A stretch of 64,000 nucleotides of DNA. It comes from Phycisphaerae bacterium (GTDB lineage: Bacteria > Planctomycetota > Phycisphaerae > UBA1845). The notes below the pieces were generated by a model that was given only the letters and a program-made list of their open reading frames with translations, was not told where the DNA came from and did not search any database. The position numbers were made by a program, and so were the translations under genes. The stretch spans positions 1 through 64,000 of the forward strand of contig JAJVHU010000027.1 of NCBI GenBank assembly GCA_022072505.1, given 5' to 3'. Positions 52,150 to 61,007 of the stretch are shown piece after piece (the first letter of the stretch is position 1; each line of letters begins with the position of its first letter).

Positions 52150-53612
52150 TCAACCGAACACGCGCACGCAGACCACCACCCACACCAGCGTCAACGCGTC
52201 CACGACCAGCCCGGCGCCGGCCATCAGACGCAGGGGGATCAGGCGCGTGCCGTAAACGATCGCGTTCGGCGGCGTCGAGATCGGCAGCGCGAAACCCAGG
52301 CTCGCCGACAACGCCACCAGCAGGATCATCTGCACCGGCGGGATCCCCGCTTTCTCGGCGAGCGCCGCGGCGATCGGCACCAGCAGTGAAGCCGTGGCGG
52401 TATTGCTGGTCAGCTCCGACAGCAGAACCGTCACGCCCGCCAGCGCGAACATCAACGACAGCGGCGGCATCCGCAACGCGACCACGAACCCGGCCAGCGC
52501 GTCCGCCGCGCCGCTTGCATCAAGCACTTTTCCGAGGCAAAGTCCGCCGGCGATCAGAAAGAGCGTGTCCCAGTCCAGCGATCGCAAGTCCGCCCGCTCC
52601 AGCACGCTCCGCCGATCGGACCCGGACCGCACCACGAAAAGAACCAGCGCCGCCGCCAGCGGAACCAGGCTTTCGGGAAGATAGGTGCGGACCCACTTCT
52701 GCGCCTCGTCTTCGGGCGGCGTGAAGCTGACGATCGCACCGGTCATCAACCAGACCACCGCCGCCGCGAGGAACACCCCCACCGCCCAGCGTCTTGCCGC
52801 CGCGGCCTGTTCCGCTTTCAGAACACCCCCCTCCAGCACGGCGACGGTCGACGGATGAACCTCCTTGCGGACCTCGAACGAGACCGGTTTCCCGCCTTCG
52901 TCGGCCCCTTCCGCGGCGCCTGCCGGCGCCCAGCGGCGGGCGACGCGGAGCACCGCCCACCCGATCAGCGTCGTCCCGATCCAGACCGGAACACCGACCG
53001 TCAACCACGTCAGAAAGCTGAATTGCGGCGCGATCTGCTTGATCTGCGCAAAACCGATGAAATTCGGCGCGGTGCCGACGGGCGCGGCCATCCCCCCGAA
53101 CGTCGAGCCGTAGGACAGCGCCAGCAGCGGCAGCGCCGGGACCGAGGTCTTCCGCGCCAGCGTCACGACGACCGGCAGGAGCATCGCCGTCACCGCCGTG
53201 TTGTTCTGCACCGACGAGATCGCTCCCGAAAAAACGCCAGCACCAGCAGACTCAACCGCCCCGCGTCGCCGCCGCCACGGTCGTGGCGCGGGGCGATCAG
53301 CCGGTCGAACACCCCGTGCTTTTCCAGCGCCCGCGCCAGAAGAAACGTCCCGAGAAAAAGAAAGACGATCGGATCGCCCCACGCCGAAAGCGCCTCCGTC
53401 CACTTCAACACGCCGCACAGCGTCGCCGCGACCGGAATGCCCAGCGCCACCACGCCCAGCGGCGCCGCTTCCCCGATCCACAACACCAGCGCGGCCAGCA
53501 CGATCCCCGTCGCCCGACGGATCGCCGGGTCCGGATGCCACGGTGCGGCAACGGCGGCGCCGAAAAGCACCACGGAGAGGATCGGCGCGCCGGCCTGCCC
53601 GAGTCGGAACAT
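52150..53612 (-). pseudogene. SLC13/DASS-type anion transporter, frameshifted
   Basis: The N-terminal part is read from the ATG at 53612 (MFRLGQAGAPILSVVLFG, ATGIVLAALVLWIGEAAPLG, GDPIVFLFLGTFLLARALEK). It continues until AGRLSLLVLAFF at about 53230, where the frame changes. The C-terminal part is in another frame: SGAISSVQNNTAVTAMLLPV, GTAPNFIGFAQIKQI, LFLIAGGLCLGKVLDASGAA, LLSELTSNTATASLLVPIAA, ALPISTPPNAIVYGT. The two SNT/NNTA motifs are the sodium/dicarboxylate sites. The junction is a run of six T (coding strand, 53230-53235); one extra T, or a -1 ribosomal slip there, rejoins the halves. Annotated as broken; a sequencing error is equally possible. Confidence 0.85.
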
Positions 53613-53834
53613 GAGGGCATTCTTCGGCGTGCGTTCGGCTCGTCAATCCGAGACGTCGATCCGCGGCGCGCGGTCACGGTTTTGCGCGCGGGGATTTTTA
53701 CCGGAAAGACGCCTGACGAACCGGCGACGAAGGCGCGCCGCCGACTTGCCCCACGGCGCCTTTGTCCGGCAGTCTGTCGTGGCGGTCGCGATGCGGGTCG
53801 CGCGCGCGATCCCGCCCCCGTCCAGATGACGGGA

Positions 53835-54221
53835 TCAGAAGAACAGCGGCTGATCCAGCCGCAGACCCACGCCGACGCAATGCTGATCGCCGCCGGCCTT
53901 GACCTGCGTGCGCACCACCGTGGCGTAGATGCCGTCGTCGAACCCGCAATTCCCGCCGGACGACGCCGACTCCCGGATCAGCACTTCGTAACGCTGTCCG
54001 ACCGCCAGACCGTATCCGACCGGAACGGTCACGTGCAGTCCCGACTCGCTGATATTGTCGGACTTGTAGGGGCCGATCGCGGCCCCGTCGTCGCGCACCA
54101 GCGTCACATCCCACCGCTGATCCGCGCGTGAACAGGTACGACGCTCGTCCAGCAGCGCCGTGGCGGCATCGGATTGAAAGGGCATTCCCGATTCCGCGGG
54201 AGGAGGAAGGAAACTGGACAT
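53835..54221 (-). CDS. PilZ-like domain protein
   Basis: Protein of 128 aa from the ATG at 54221 (AAAGGA 7 nt upstream). LDERRTCSRADQRWDVTLVR then SDNISESGLHVTVPVGYGLA resembles the PilZ pattern (RxxxR ... [D/N]xSxxG), the c-di-GMP-binding beta barrel, and YATVVRTQVKAGGDQHCVGV matches its end. The RxxxR element is imperfect, so c-di-GMP binding is uncertain. It may sense the product of the GGDEF protein at 40062. The frame is open upstream to 54377 but without a signal. Confidence 0.7.
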   Translation of the reverse strand: MSSFLPPPAESGMPFQSDAATALLDERRTCSRADQRWDVTLVRDDGAAIGPYKSDNISESGLHVTVPVGYGLAVGQRYEVLIRESASSGGNCGFDDGIYATVVRTQVKAGGDQHCVGVGLRLDQPLFF

Positions 54222-54541
54222 GGCGGAATCCTTTCTAACGAGACTCGTCAGGGCACGGCCCTTAAACGTATCGGGATTTGTACCTACTTCTCTGGAAAAC
54301 GCAAGTCTTAATACCTCAAGGCGACGCGCGGACGGGACATCCTGTGTCAAGGTTCCGGCGTCGCAACCCCTCGGCAATTCCCGCGCCCGACCTCGGACGT
54401 TCGACCCTCGCCTTCCGCTACCGCCTCCCCGTCAATAATCAAGCCTGACTTCCAGTGCAACCGTCTCGTCGTGTCGCCGGATTGACACAGGCATGATAGA
54501 GCAACTCCCGACGGCGGAGCGAGGCGGCCGGCACAGCGGGT
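54222..54541. other. Intergenic region, weak promoter only
   Basis: No gene. On the minus strand TTGCAC-17 bp-TATTGA (about 54432-54461) is a weak promoter candidate for the PilZ gene. A TTGACA at 54482-54487 has no partner on the plus strand. Confidence 0.3.
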
Positions 54542-55522
54542 TCACAATCCGGGCGCCCAAAGATACAGGAATTGCGGCGTCGGCGGCGGCAGCCCCCCCC
54601 CGTCAATGCGCAGCAGGTTGATCTCCGGCGCCGAGGGCGGCTGGGCGTAGATCGTCGGCCGGTAGTCGAGCGGACGGTGATAAACGACGACCCGCGCCGC
54701 GTCGATCCCGGCTCGCTTCTTCACCGCGTCGATCGTGTCGCGCAGCGTGCCGATCCGATCGATCAGCCCGGCCTGAAGAGCCTGCGGCGCGGTGTACACG
54801 CGGCCGTCGGCGAGCGTCCGGACCTGCGCCGCGTCGAGATTCGCGCGCCCCTCATCGACGACTTCGACGAAGCGCGCGTACATGTCGTCCACCATCGCCT
54901 GAAAGAGCGCCCGCTCCTCGTCGCGCATCCCCCGGAACGGCGAGCCGGAGTCCTTGTGCGGACCGGAGGTGATCGCGTGGCTGGTCACGCCGATCAGCTT
55001 CATCGTCCCCTCGACGTCGAACAACTGCATGATGACGCCGATGCTCCCGGTGACGGTGGTGCGGCACGCCGCGATCTCGTCGCAGGCGCAGGCGATGTAG
55101 TAGCCCCCGCTGGCGGCGACGTCCATCAGGTGCGCGACGACGGGTTTCCCCGAAGCCCGGAAGCGGCGGATCTCGTCGTGCATCAGGTCGCTGGCGGTGA
55201 CGGCGCCGCCGGGCGAGTTGATCCGCAGGACGACGGCCCGGACCGCCCGGTCGCGCCTCGCCTTGTCGAGCTGCTCGGTCAGCAGGCTCACCGGGTGCTC
55301 CCCCGCGCTGAACAGTTTCGGCGCCGGGGCGTTGAGGATGATGCCGTCGACGTCGATGACCGCGATCTTGTCGGCGGTCCAGCGCCCGTCGCGGTACAGC
55401 TCACGCTCCTCCAGCTCGCGTTCCGTGTCGACGAGCGTGATGAGCAATCCGTCGGGCATGCAGCCGGACAGCATCAGACATCCCAACGTCCACGCCGCGA
55501 CCCGCGCCGATCGTGTCTTCAT
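54542..55522 (-). CDS. sppA: Signal peptide peptidase SppA-like lipoprotein (S49)
   Basis: Protein of 326 aa with a lipobox (LGCLMLSGCMPD). The S49 core has AVIDVDGIILNAPA, AVVLRINSPGGAVTASDLMH, the catalytic Ser in LMDVAASGGYYIACACDEIA, TGSIGVIMQ and the catalytic Lys in SGPHKDSGSPFRGM. The length corresponds to the short SppA form. It cleaves signal peptides left in the membrane; lipid anchoring instead of a transmembrane helix is notable. It is transcribed alone. Confidence 0.9.
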   Translation of the reverse strand: MKTRSARVAAWTLGCLMLSGCMPDGLLITLVDTERELEERELYRDGRWTADKIAVIDVDGIILNAPAPKLFSAGEHPVSLLTEQLDKARRDRAVRAVVLRINSPGGAVTASDLMHDEIRRFRASGKPVVAHLMDVAASGGYYIACACDEIAACRTTVTGSIGVIMQLFDVEGTMKLIGVTSHAITSGPHKDSGSPFRGMRDEERALFQAMVDDMYARFVEVVDEGRANLDAAQVRTLADGRVYTAPQALQAGLIDRIGTLRDTIDAVKKRAGIDAARVVVYHRPLDYRPTIYAQPPSAPEINLLRIDGGGLPPPTPQFLYLWAPGL

Positions 55523-55840
55523 CCGTCAACTCCCCGACGCGGGGCGGACCGCAGAAAGCTTCACCCGAGCCGCGCGGCTTCAGCCCGCGCGACGCATCAC
55601 GCGGGCTGAAACCACGCTCCGAGAAGGCCCATCTTTCTGCGGTTCATCGCAGGAGCCGCAACTCGCTCCGCGCCCCCGTCGCTCGCCTACATACCGCGCG
55701 GAACCGTCATTTGCACGCCGACGGAGCGCAAACCCCGGTGCAAACCAATCCGCGCCAGTCAGAAAGCGACCCTCTTACCGAGCCGCGCCCGTCAGCAAGC
55801 GGGCGCGCTCATCCTTGCAGGCGGGTCGTGATGCGGCGGG
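55523..55840. repeat. Intergenic with GC-rich inverted repeat and degenerate dispersed repeat
   Basis: GAGCCGCGCGGCTTCAGCCC (55567-55586) with GCGGGCTGAA at 55601-55610 is the GC-rich family. A degenerate 29-bp repeat (ACCGAGCCGCGCCCG then TCAGCAAGCG) is at 55777-55801. No gene. Confidence 0.7.
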
Positions 55841-56857
55841 TCAATCCCCGCCGACGAAGACTTTCCCCGCACTGACGTCGAGCATGCGCCGCACGGCGCG
55901 CAGGGCGTCGGTCCGCGTCGGCTCGGGCACGTCGATCTCCGGACGCCCGTCGCGCATGCACAGGTAGACCTTCTCGAGGGTGTTCAGCCGCATATACGGG
56001 CACAACGCGCAGTTGCACCCGCTGCTGGGTTCCGCCGGGATCAGCTTCGCGTCGGGGCGCGCCCGCCGCATCGGGTGAAGGATCCCCGCCTCCGTCGCCA
56101 CGATGAACGCCTTCGCCGGAGAGGTTCGCACGAATTGCAGCAGCGAACTGGTCGAGCCGACGTGATCCGCCAGAGTGAGCACCGACTCCTCGCACTCCGG
56201 GTGCGCGATCAGCAGCGCGTCCGGATGCTCCGCTTTGAGACGCGCGATCCGGCGCTGCGAGAACTGCTCATGCACGACGCAGAACCCCGGCCACAACACC
56301 ATGTCGCGCCCGGTCTGCTTCATCACCCACCGCCCCAGATGACGATCCGGAGCGAAGACGATCGGGCGGTCCTTCGGCACGCTGCGGACGATATCGACGG
56401 CGTTGGACGAGGTGCAGATCACGTCGGAAAGCGCCTTCACCGCGGCGCTGCAATTGATGTAGGAGATGACGGTGTGCTCCGGATACTGCTTCAGCCACCG
56501 CGCGAAGGTCTCCGGCGGGCAGCGGTCGGCCAGCGAACACCCCGCGTCCAGGTCCGGCAGGAGCACGCGCTTCCCGGGGTTGAGAATCTTCGCCGTCTCC
56601 GCCATGAAATGAACGCCGCAGAAGACGATGGCGTCGGCCTTCGTCTTCGCCGCTTCCTGCGAAAGCCCGAGACTGTCGCCGACGAAGTCCGCCACGTCCT
56701 GGATGTCGCTTTCCTGGTAGTAATGCGCGAGAATGACGGCGTTGAGTTGCCGCTTCAGGCGCCGGATCTCGTCTTCAAGGTCCAGCGTCGGGTCCACGAC
56801 GCGCGGCGTCATGCCCGAAGCCGTCAGCGGCAGCTCCAGCACGTTCGTTGAACTCAT
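55841..56857 (-). CDS. nadA: Quinolinate synthase A
   Basis: Protein of 338 aa from the ATG at 56857 (AAGGATG upstream). [68 protein letters not shown] and [16 protein letters not shown] are diagnostic. The [4Fe-4S] cluster ligands are likely the Cys in [19 protein letters not shown] and [11 protein letters not shown]. NadA condenses iminoaspartate with dihydroxyacetone phosphate in NAD synthesis. nadB and nadC are not in the window. Confidence 0.96.
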   Translation of the reverse strand: MSSTNVLELPLTASGMTPRVVDPTLDLEDEIRRLKRQLNAVILAHYYQESDIQDVADFVGDSLGLSQEAAKTKADAIVFCGVHFMAETAKILNPGKRVLLPDLDAGCSLADRCPPETFARWLKQYPEHTVISYINCSAAVKALSDVICTSSNAVDIVRSVPKDRPIVFAPDRHLGRWVMKQTGRDMVLWPGFCVVHEQFSQRRIARLKAEHPDALLIAHPECEESVLTLADHVGSTSSLLQFVRTSPAKAFIVATEAGILHPMRRARPDAKLIPAEPSSGCNCALCPYMRLNTLEKVYLCMRDGRPEIDVPEPTRTDALRAVRRMLDVSAGKVFVGGD

Positions 56858-57075
56858 GCGCACATCCTTCCCGATCCCCCGCCGCACGACACGACGAGCG
56901 ACGCAACCCTGCATCAGGACGTCACCTCACGCCTCACGTATCAAGTCGTCGCCGTTTTTTGTCGTCGCCGTTTGCCGTTTTTTGTCGTCGCCGTCTAAGG
57001 ATTATAAGCGACCCTCGCCGCCGCGACACCCGTTCCGCAGACGCCGCGACGCGGGTCGGATAAAGACGCTGCTTC

Positions 57076-58234
57076 AAAACCGAGCCGCGCCCGTAAGGAA
57101 GCGTTCCCCACGAAACCGAGCCGCGCCCGTCAGGAAGCGTTCTTTTCCCCGTCCGCACCGGCCGTTTTGCACAACAGCGTCTCCCGAGTCTCCATCCGGC
57201 TCCGGTTGCAGGGTGCTGAAATCGCATGAACTTAAGATTTGGCGCGGCCCGAATCTCCACCTGACTCCGGCTGACTCCGGTGCAACACGCTTCGCCTGAC
57301 CTCGATCAACACGCTTCGCCGACAGCCCCGCAGGATCGTCGGACGCATTCGCCTCAACCCCGACGAATCCGCGCCAACGTCCGAAGAACACGCGCGAACC
57401 TCCGTTGTTTTGTCTCAATTCTGAAGAACACGCGCGAACGCCCGAAGAACACGCGTGAACGTTCGAAGAACACACGCGAACGTCTGTTGTTGTGTTTCAA
57501 TCCCGAAGAACACGCGCCGATGTTCGAAGGACACGCGCGAGCGTCCGTTGTTTTGTTTCAATCCCGAAGAGGGCGCAGGGGTCGCGGATGCGTTGGTCTC
57601 AATCCCGAAGGGATTGCGGCCTCCAGCCCAGGGTTGGACGCCGCAGGCGGCCTACCTTGGGTTCGCGGCGATCCACGCCTCGACCAACCCCAACGGGGTT
57701 GCACCGGGTTGAAACGGTTGCACCGGGTCGAACGGGTTGCGCCAGATGAAACGGTTGCGGCGGGTTGAAAGGGGTTGCACCAGATGAAACGGTTGCGCCG
57801 AGCGGTGCAACCCCTTCGGGGTTGGGTGCGCTTGCCTTCGTCTTCCGTGGGCTGCGCCCACGGCTATTCATGTTGATCCCCTTCGGGGATCGGCGTCGTA
57901 TTCCCCGGCGGTCAGGCGTCATATTCCCCGAAGGGGAATCACGTGGATAGCCGTGGGTGAAACCCACGGTGGCGTGCGGGGTCAAAACGCGACCCCGGAG
58001 GGGTCGAACAACCTGGGTGGATCGTGCGGTGCAACCCCTTCGGGGTTGGGCGCGCTTGCCTTCGTCTTCCGTGGGCTTGCGCCCACGGCTATTCATGTTG
58101 ATCCCCTTCGGGGATCGGCATCGTATTCCCCGGCCGTCCGGCGTCGAGGTGGGTCGAGGATCGTCGCGCGCCGCGGCGCAACGGAGTCAAAAGGGGACTC
58201 AGAAGAACGCTTCCTTACGGGCGCGGCTCGGTTT
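57076..58234. repeat. Composite non-coding repeat, copy 2 (inverted relative to copy 1)
   Basis: Bounded by the dispersed 29-bp repeat: two copies at 57078-57106 and 57114-57142, one at 58205-58234 in the opposite direction. Read on the minus strand it is colinear with 24769-26291: the end with the repeat, TTTGACTCCGTTGCGCCGCG, the CCCCGAAGGGG and CCCACGG palindromes, a shortened 18-19-bp array, the GTTGGGGTTGGTCGAGG segment without the 119-bp insertion, the GGGATTGAAAC array, and the CCGGAGTCAGCCGGAGTCAG end. It has no credible gene. Confidence 0.85.
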
Positions 58235-58257
58235 GCATTACCTGTTTGAAGGCCGCG

Positions 58258-60723
58258 CTACCGGCAGGACACCGCCACGCAGGTGTCCTCGTAATCGCGG
58301 ATGCACACGGCTTCGCTGTCCGCCGCGCGGCGGATAAGGGCTTTGCCTCGGCCGGCGGCGTCCGTCCGGAGGCAGGCCTCCCGGTCGACATCGGCGACCA
58401 CCGTCAGCGACGTGTTGTCGGGCAGCCACGATTTCACGCGAACGACGAGATCGCGCCCCTTACATCTGGCCGACAGTTTCCTGACGTTGCCGGCGTAGGC
58501 CGGCGAGAGCAGGAAGGGCAGTCGCAAACCGCCCGCATAACCTGCCCCGATGATCTGCCCGGAATTGTTGACGTCCAAGGCGGCATCCAAGTAATCCCAG
58601 CCGCATGCGGAACTAATCAGGTCGTTAAGGTCAAAGGCGATGCCCTCGCGCCAGAGCATCGCGTGACGGGTCGCCGGGTCTTTCTGCTCAAAACCGACGA
58701 CGACGGCCCGCGATGCGATGCCGAGGGATCGCCCTCCACGGCCGTCCAGCAGGGGAAGGGTCGTCAACCGGCCGTCACGGTCCCACAGGGCAGGCACTTG
58801 TGCCCGAACTTCAGGATCGAACGCCCTGCCGCACGCAGTGCCGTCCTCGGCGATGTCCTGCACGTACACCGATTCCTCCAACTCCTCAAGAATCCGCAGC
58901 CCGGCGTCTTCGGACCATCGGAAGCCGTGCGTGTTATTGTTGTCATCATACCAGGATCCGACGACTTCGCCGCCGTCGTTGATGCCCTCGGGGTAGCAGT
59001 TGCTGGAGTCGTCGGGACACGGAATCTGCTGCATGATCCCGTCGCTCCAGAGAAACGCCGCGAACCTCGTGTCGTCCGAGGCGCGGCCGACGACCTGACC
59101 GAGGTTGTTGACGGATGTCGCCCAGCCCTCGTCGCCGCCGAACGTGCCCAGGTCGAGTTGTTCTCCGTTGCGCCAGAGCACCGGGCGCATGTCGCCTGCC
59201 GCGTTCTCCGACGCCCCGGCGATCCAGCCGGATTCGTTGTTGTCGTAGGCGTAACTGGTCGGACCTCCCAGGGTTCCGAGGTCGACGGGTTGCAGGTTGC
59301 GCCAGAGCGCGGCGTGGGACTCGTAGCGGCCGTACCAGGTGTCTGAGTGCCCGACGATTTCTCCGCGATCATTGATTGCCGCTGCGTCGGCCTCGGCGCC
59401 TTCAACCAGCGCGGGCAGGCGAGTGATGACGAACGTTTCCGGCCTCGGGTCGCACTCGACGGCAAAGCACAGGTCCGGATGCTGTTCAACGCAGACCTCG
59501 TGCGGACCTTCCTGATTCAACCACCGATGGCGTCCTTTCCCACGGCGGTCGAGGGGGATTCGGACGCAGTCGCCGCCGTCGATGCGGGCGCTGACGAACG
59601 AATTCTCCGGCAGGGGGGTCGCGACACGCAGCTCGATCGTCGTACCCCGGAATACGGACACGTCGGCCTCGACAGCCGCTTTCCGGGTTGGGGTGAGCAA
59701 CCACGGAGCATCGAATTCGCCCGCGTATTCCTGCGTTGCGATCTGGCCGAGGTCGTTCAGACCCGCCCACTCAAAACTCAGTTTGGCGTCCGGGCTGCAA
59801 GGCACGAGATCCGCGAGGCGGTGAATCCGCCGGTCGACCCAGATGCAGGCTTCGCCGGTCCAGGCCAGCAGGCTCTCGGCGCCGCCCTGGATCAGACCCT
59901 CGTTGTTGATCCGGAAGGCGTAGCTGCTGGCGCCCCCCAGGGTTCCGAGATCATGCATGACGCCGTTCTCCCAGAGGAAGGCGTGTCCGTAGTTTTCGTT
60001 GCGCTCGGTCTGGGCGTATCCGACGACCTGGTTGGATTCGTTGACGTCGAGCGCTTCGCCGCCGTTGCCGCCGAGCGTCCCGAGCGCGATAAGGGTGTCC
60101 CCCGTCCACAGAAACAGACCGTCGGGGTAGCCGACAAAACGACCGACGATCGAGCCGCGATTGTTGATGGCCCGCGGCGACACCGACCGTCCGAGCAACG
60201 TCCGCAAGGCGACGATCTCGTAGTACGGCTCGCCGGGGATCAGCAGGAAGCCGCCCTGGCTGCCCTCCCCGACGATGTGCCCCAGATCATTGATGTCGCG
60301 TGCTTCGCGGAACGTCCACCCGCTTCCCGGCGGGACGATATCTTCGAGGTCACTCCAGGTTCCGTCGCGCCACAGGAAGGCGCGTTTCAATCCGTCTTCG
60401 GTTTCAAGTTTGCCGACGATTTCGTCGCGGTTGTTGATCGCGGCGGCGAAACTGTCGCCGTCCCACCCGGGCGTGACCGGCACGTACCCGGATTCCCGGC
60501 TCCAGTAGAACGCCGAGACGTTCCGGTAGCCGTCGTCGAACACGTTTCCGGCGACATGCCCGGCGTCATTCAGGCTGGTTGGAAAGTGTTCCTGATGAAG
60601 GACGGTGGGCATCTCCGTGACGAAGAACGAAGGCGCCTCCGAAGCCCGCAGGGGCGACGCTGCCGCGATCAGCAGTCCGAACCCCGCACACCACCGATAT
60701 GAAAACCGCCCTGCCTCGAACAT
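58258..60723 (-). CDS. Exported HAF-repeat protein, internally duplicated, with two Cys modules
   Basis: Protein of 821 aa from the ATG at 60723 (GAGGAG 7 nt upstream), with a signal peptide (WCAGFGLLIAAASPLRASE). Residues ~30-340 hold HAF-type repeats (DINDLGHIVGEGSQGGFLL, DLGTLGGASSYAFRINNEGL) that fold as a beta-propeller. Residues ~345-427 are a Cys module (RIDGGDCVRIPLDRRGKGRH ... LCFAVECDP). Residues ~428-740 repeat the HAF region (DLGTLGGPTSYAYDNNESGW, SVNNLGQVVGRASDDTRFAA), and ~742-821 repeat the Cys module, ending TCVAVSCR. The protein is thus two fused copies of propeller plus module. The module also ends the proteins at 1033 and 7741. Function unknown, likely surface. Confidence 0.85.
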   Translation of the reverse strand: MFEAGRFSYRWCAGFGLLIAAASPLRASEAPSFFVTEMPTVLHQEHFPTSLNDAGHVAGNVFDDGYRNVSAFYWSRESGYVPVTPGWDGDSFAAAINNRDEIVGKLETEDGLKRAFLWRDGTWSDLEDIVPPGSGWTFREARDINDLGHIVGEGSQGGFLLIPGEPYYEIVALRTLLGRSVSPRAINNRGSIVGRFVGYPDGLFLWTGDTLIALGTLGGNGGEALDVNESNQVVGYAQTERNENYGHAFLWENGVMHDLGTLGGASSYAFRINNEGLIQGGAESLLAWTGEACIWVDRRIHRLADLVPCSPDAKLSFEWAGLNDLGQIATQEYAGEFDAPWLLTPTRKAAVEADVSVFRGTTIELRVATPLPENSFVSARIDGGDCVRIPLDRRGKGRHRWLNQEGPHEVCVEQHPDLCFAVECDPRPETFVITRLPALVEGAEADAAAINDRGEIVGHSDTWYGRYESHAALWRNLQPVDLGTLGGPTSYAYDNNESGWIAGASENAAGDMRPVLWRNGEQLDLGTFGGDEGWATSVNNLGQVVGRASDDTRFAAFLWSDGIMQQIPCPDDSSNCYPEGINDGGEVVGSWYDDNNNTHGFRWSEDAGLRILEELEESVYVQDIAEDGTACGRAFDPEVRAQVPALWDRDGRLTTLPLLDGRGGRSLGIASRAVVVGFEQKDPATRHAMLWREGIAFDLNDLISSACGWDYLDAALDVNNSGQIIGAGYAGGLRLPFLLSPAYAGNVRKLSARCKGRDLVVRVKSWLPDNTSLTVVADVDREACLRTDAAGRGKALIRRAADSEAVCIRDYEDTCVAVSCR

Positions 60724-61007
60724 TGAAATGCTCCTCTCCTGAATGCGATGAGCGCCACCCAACCCGGGGGCGGCGTGACCGGCGCTCGCGCGACCGGCCT
60801 CCCCGCGCCTTTTGATATGTACGCTGGGCGCGGCGGCGGGTTCGACGGTTTTTCCCTTGACCGGTTTATTCATGAGTCTGCCGCACCCTTTGAAGGGCTT
60901 CGACCGGGCATCTTGCCGCGGGATGACCGGCGACGGCGTCATGCTGCTTCAATCCCCTGGGGGCATCTGGTGATACCGGGCTTGACAACATATCGTAACG
61001 ACCCGCG
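60724..61007. other. Divergent promoter region
   Basis: The 284 bp between divergent genes hold a TTGACA at 60982-60987 with no -10 box at a fitting distance. No gene or repeat seen. Confidence 0.4.

Noticed and set aside
53190..53646. Arg/Gly-rich N-terminus of the continuous open frame 52150-53646
   Set aside because: The true N-terminal half of the transporter is in another frame (53612 downwards); this part is out-of-frame translation before the frameshift.
57100..58240. Open frames in composite block 2 with LPYGRGSV- or SRRDC-type residues
   Set aside because: They are translations of the dispersed repeats; same argument as for block 1.
60982..60987. TTGACA before the gene at 61008
   Set aside because: The -10 would fall on the start codon region (GCGATG) and does not match.
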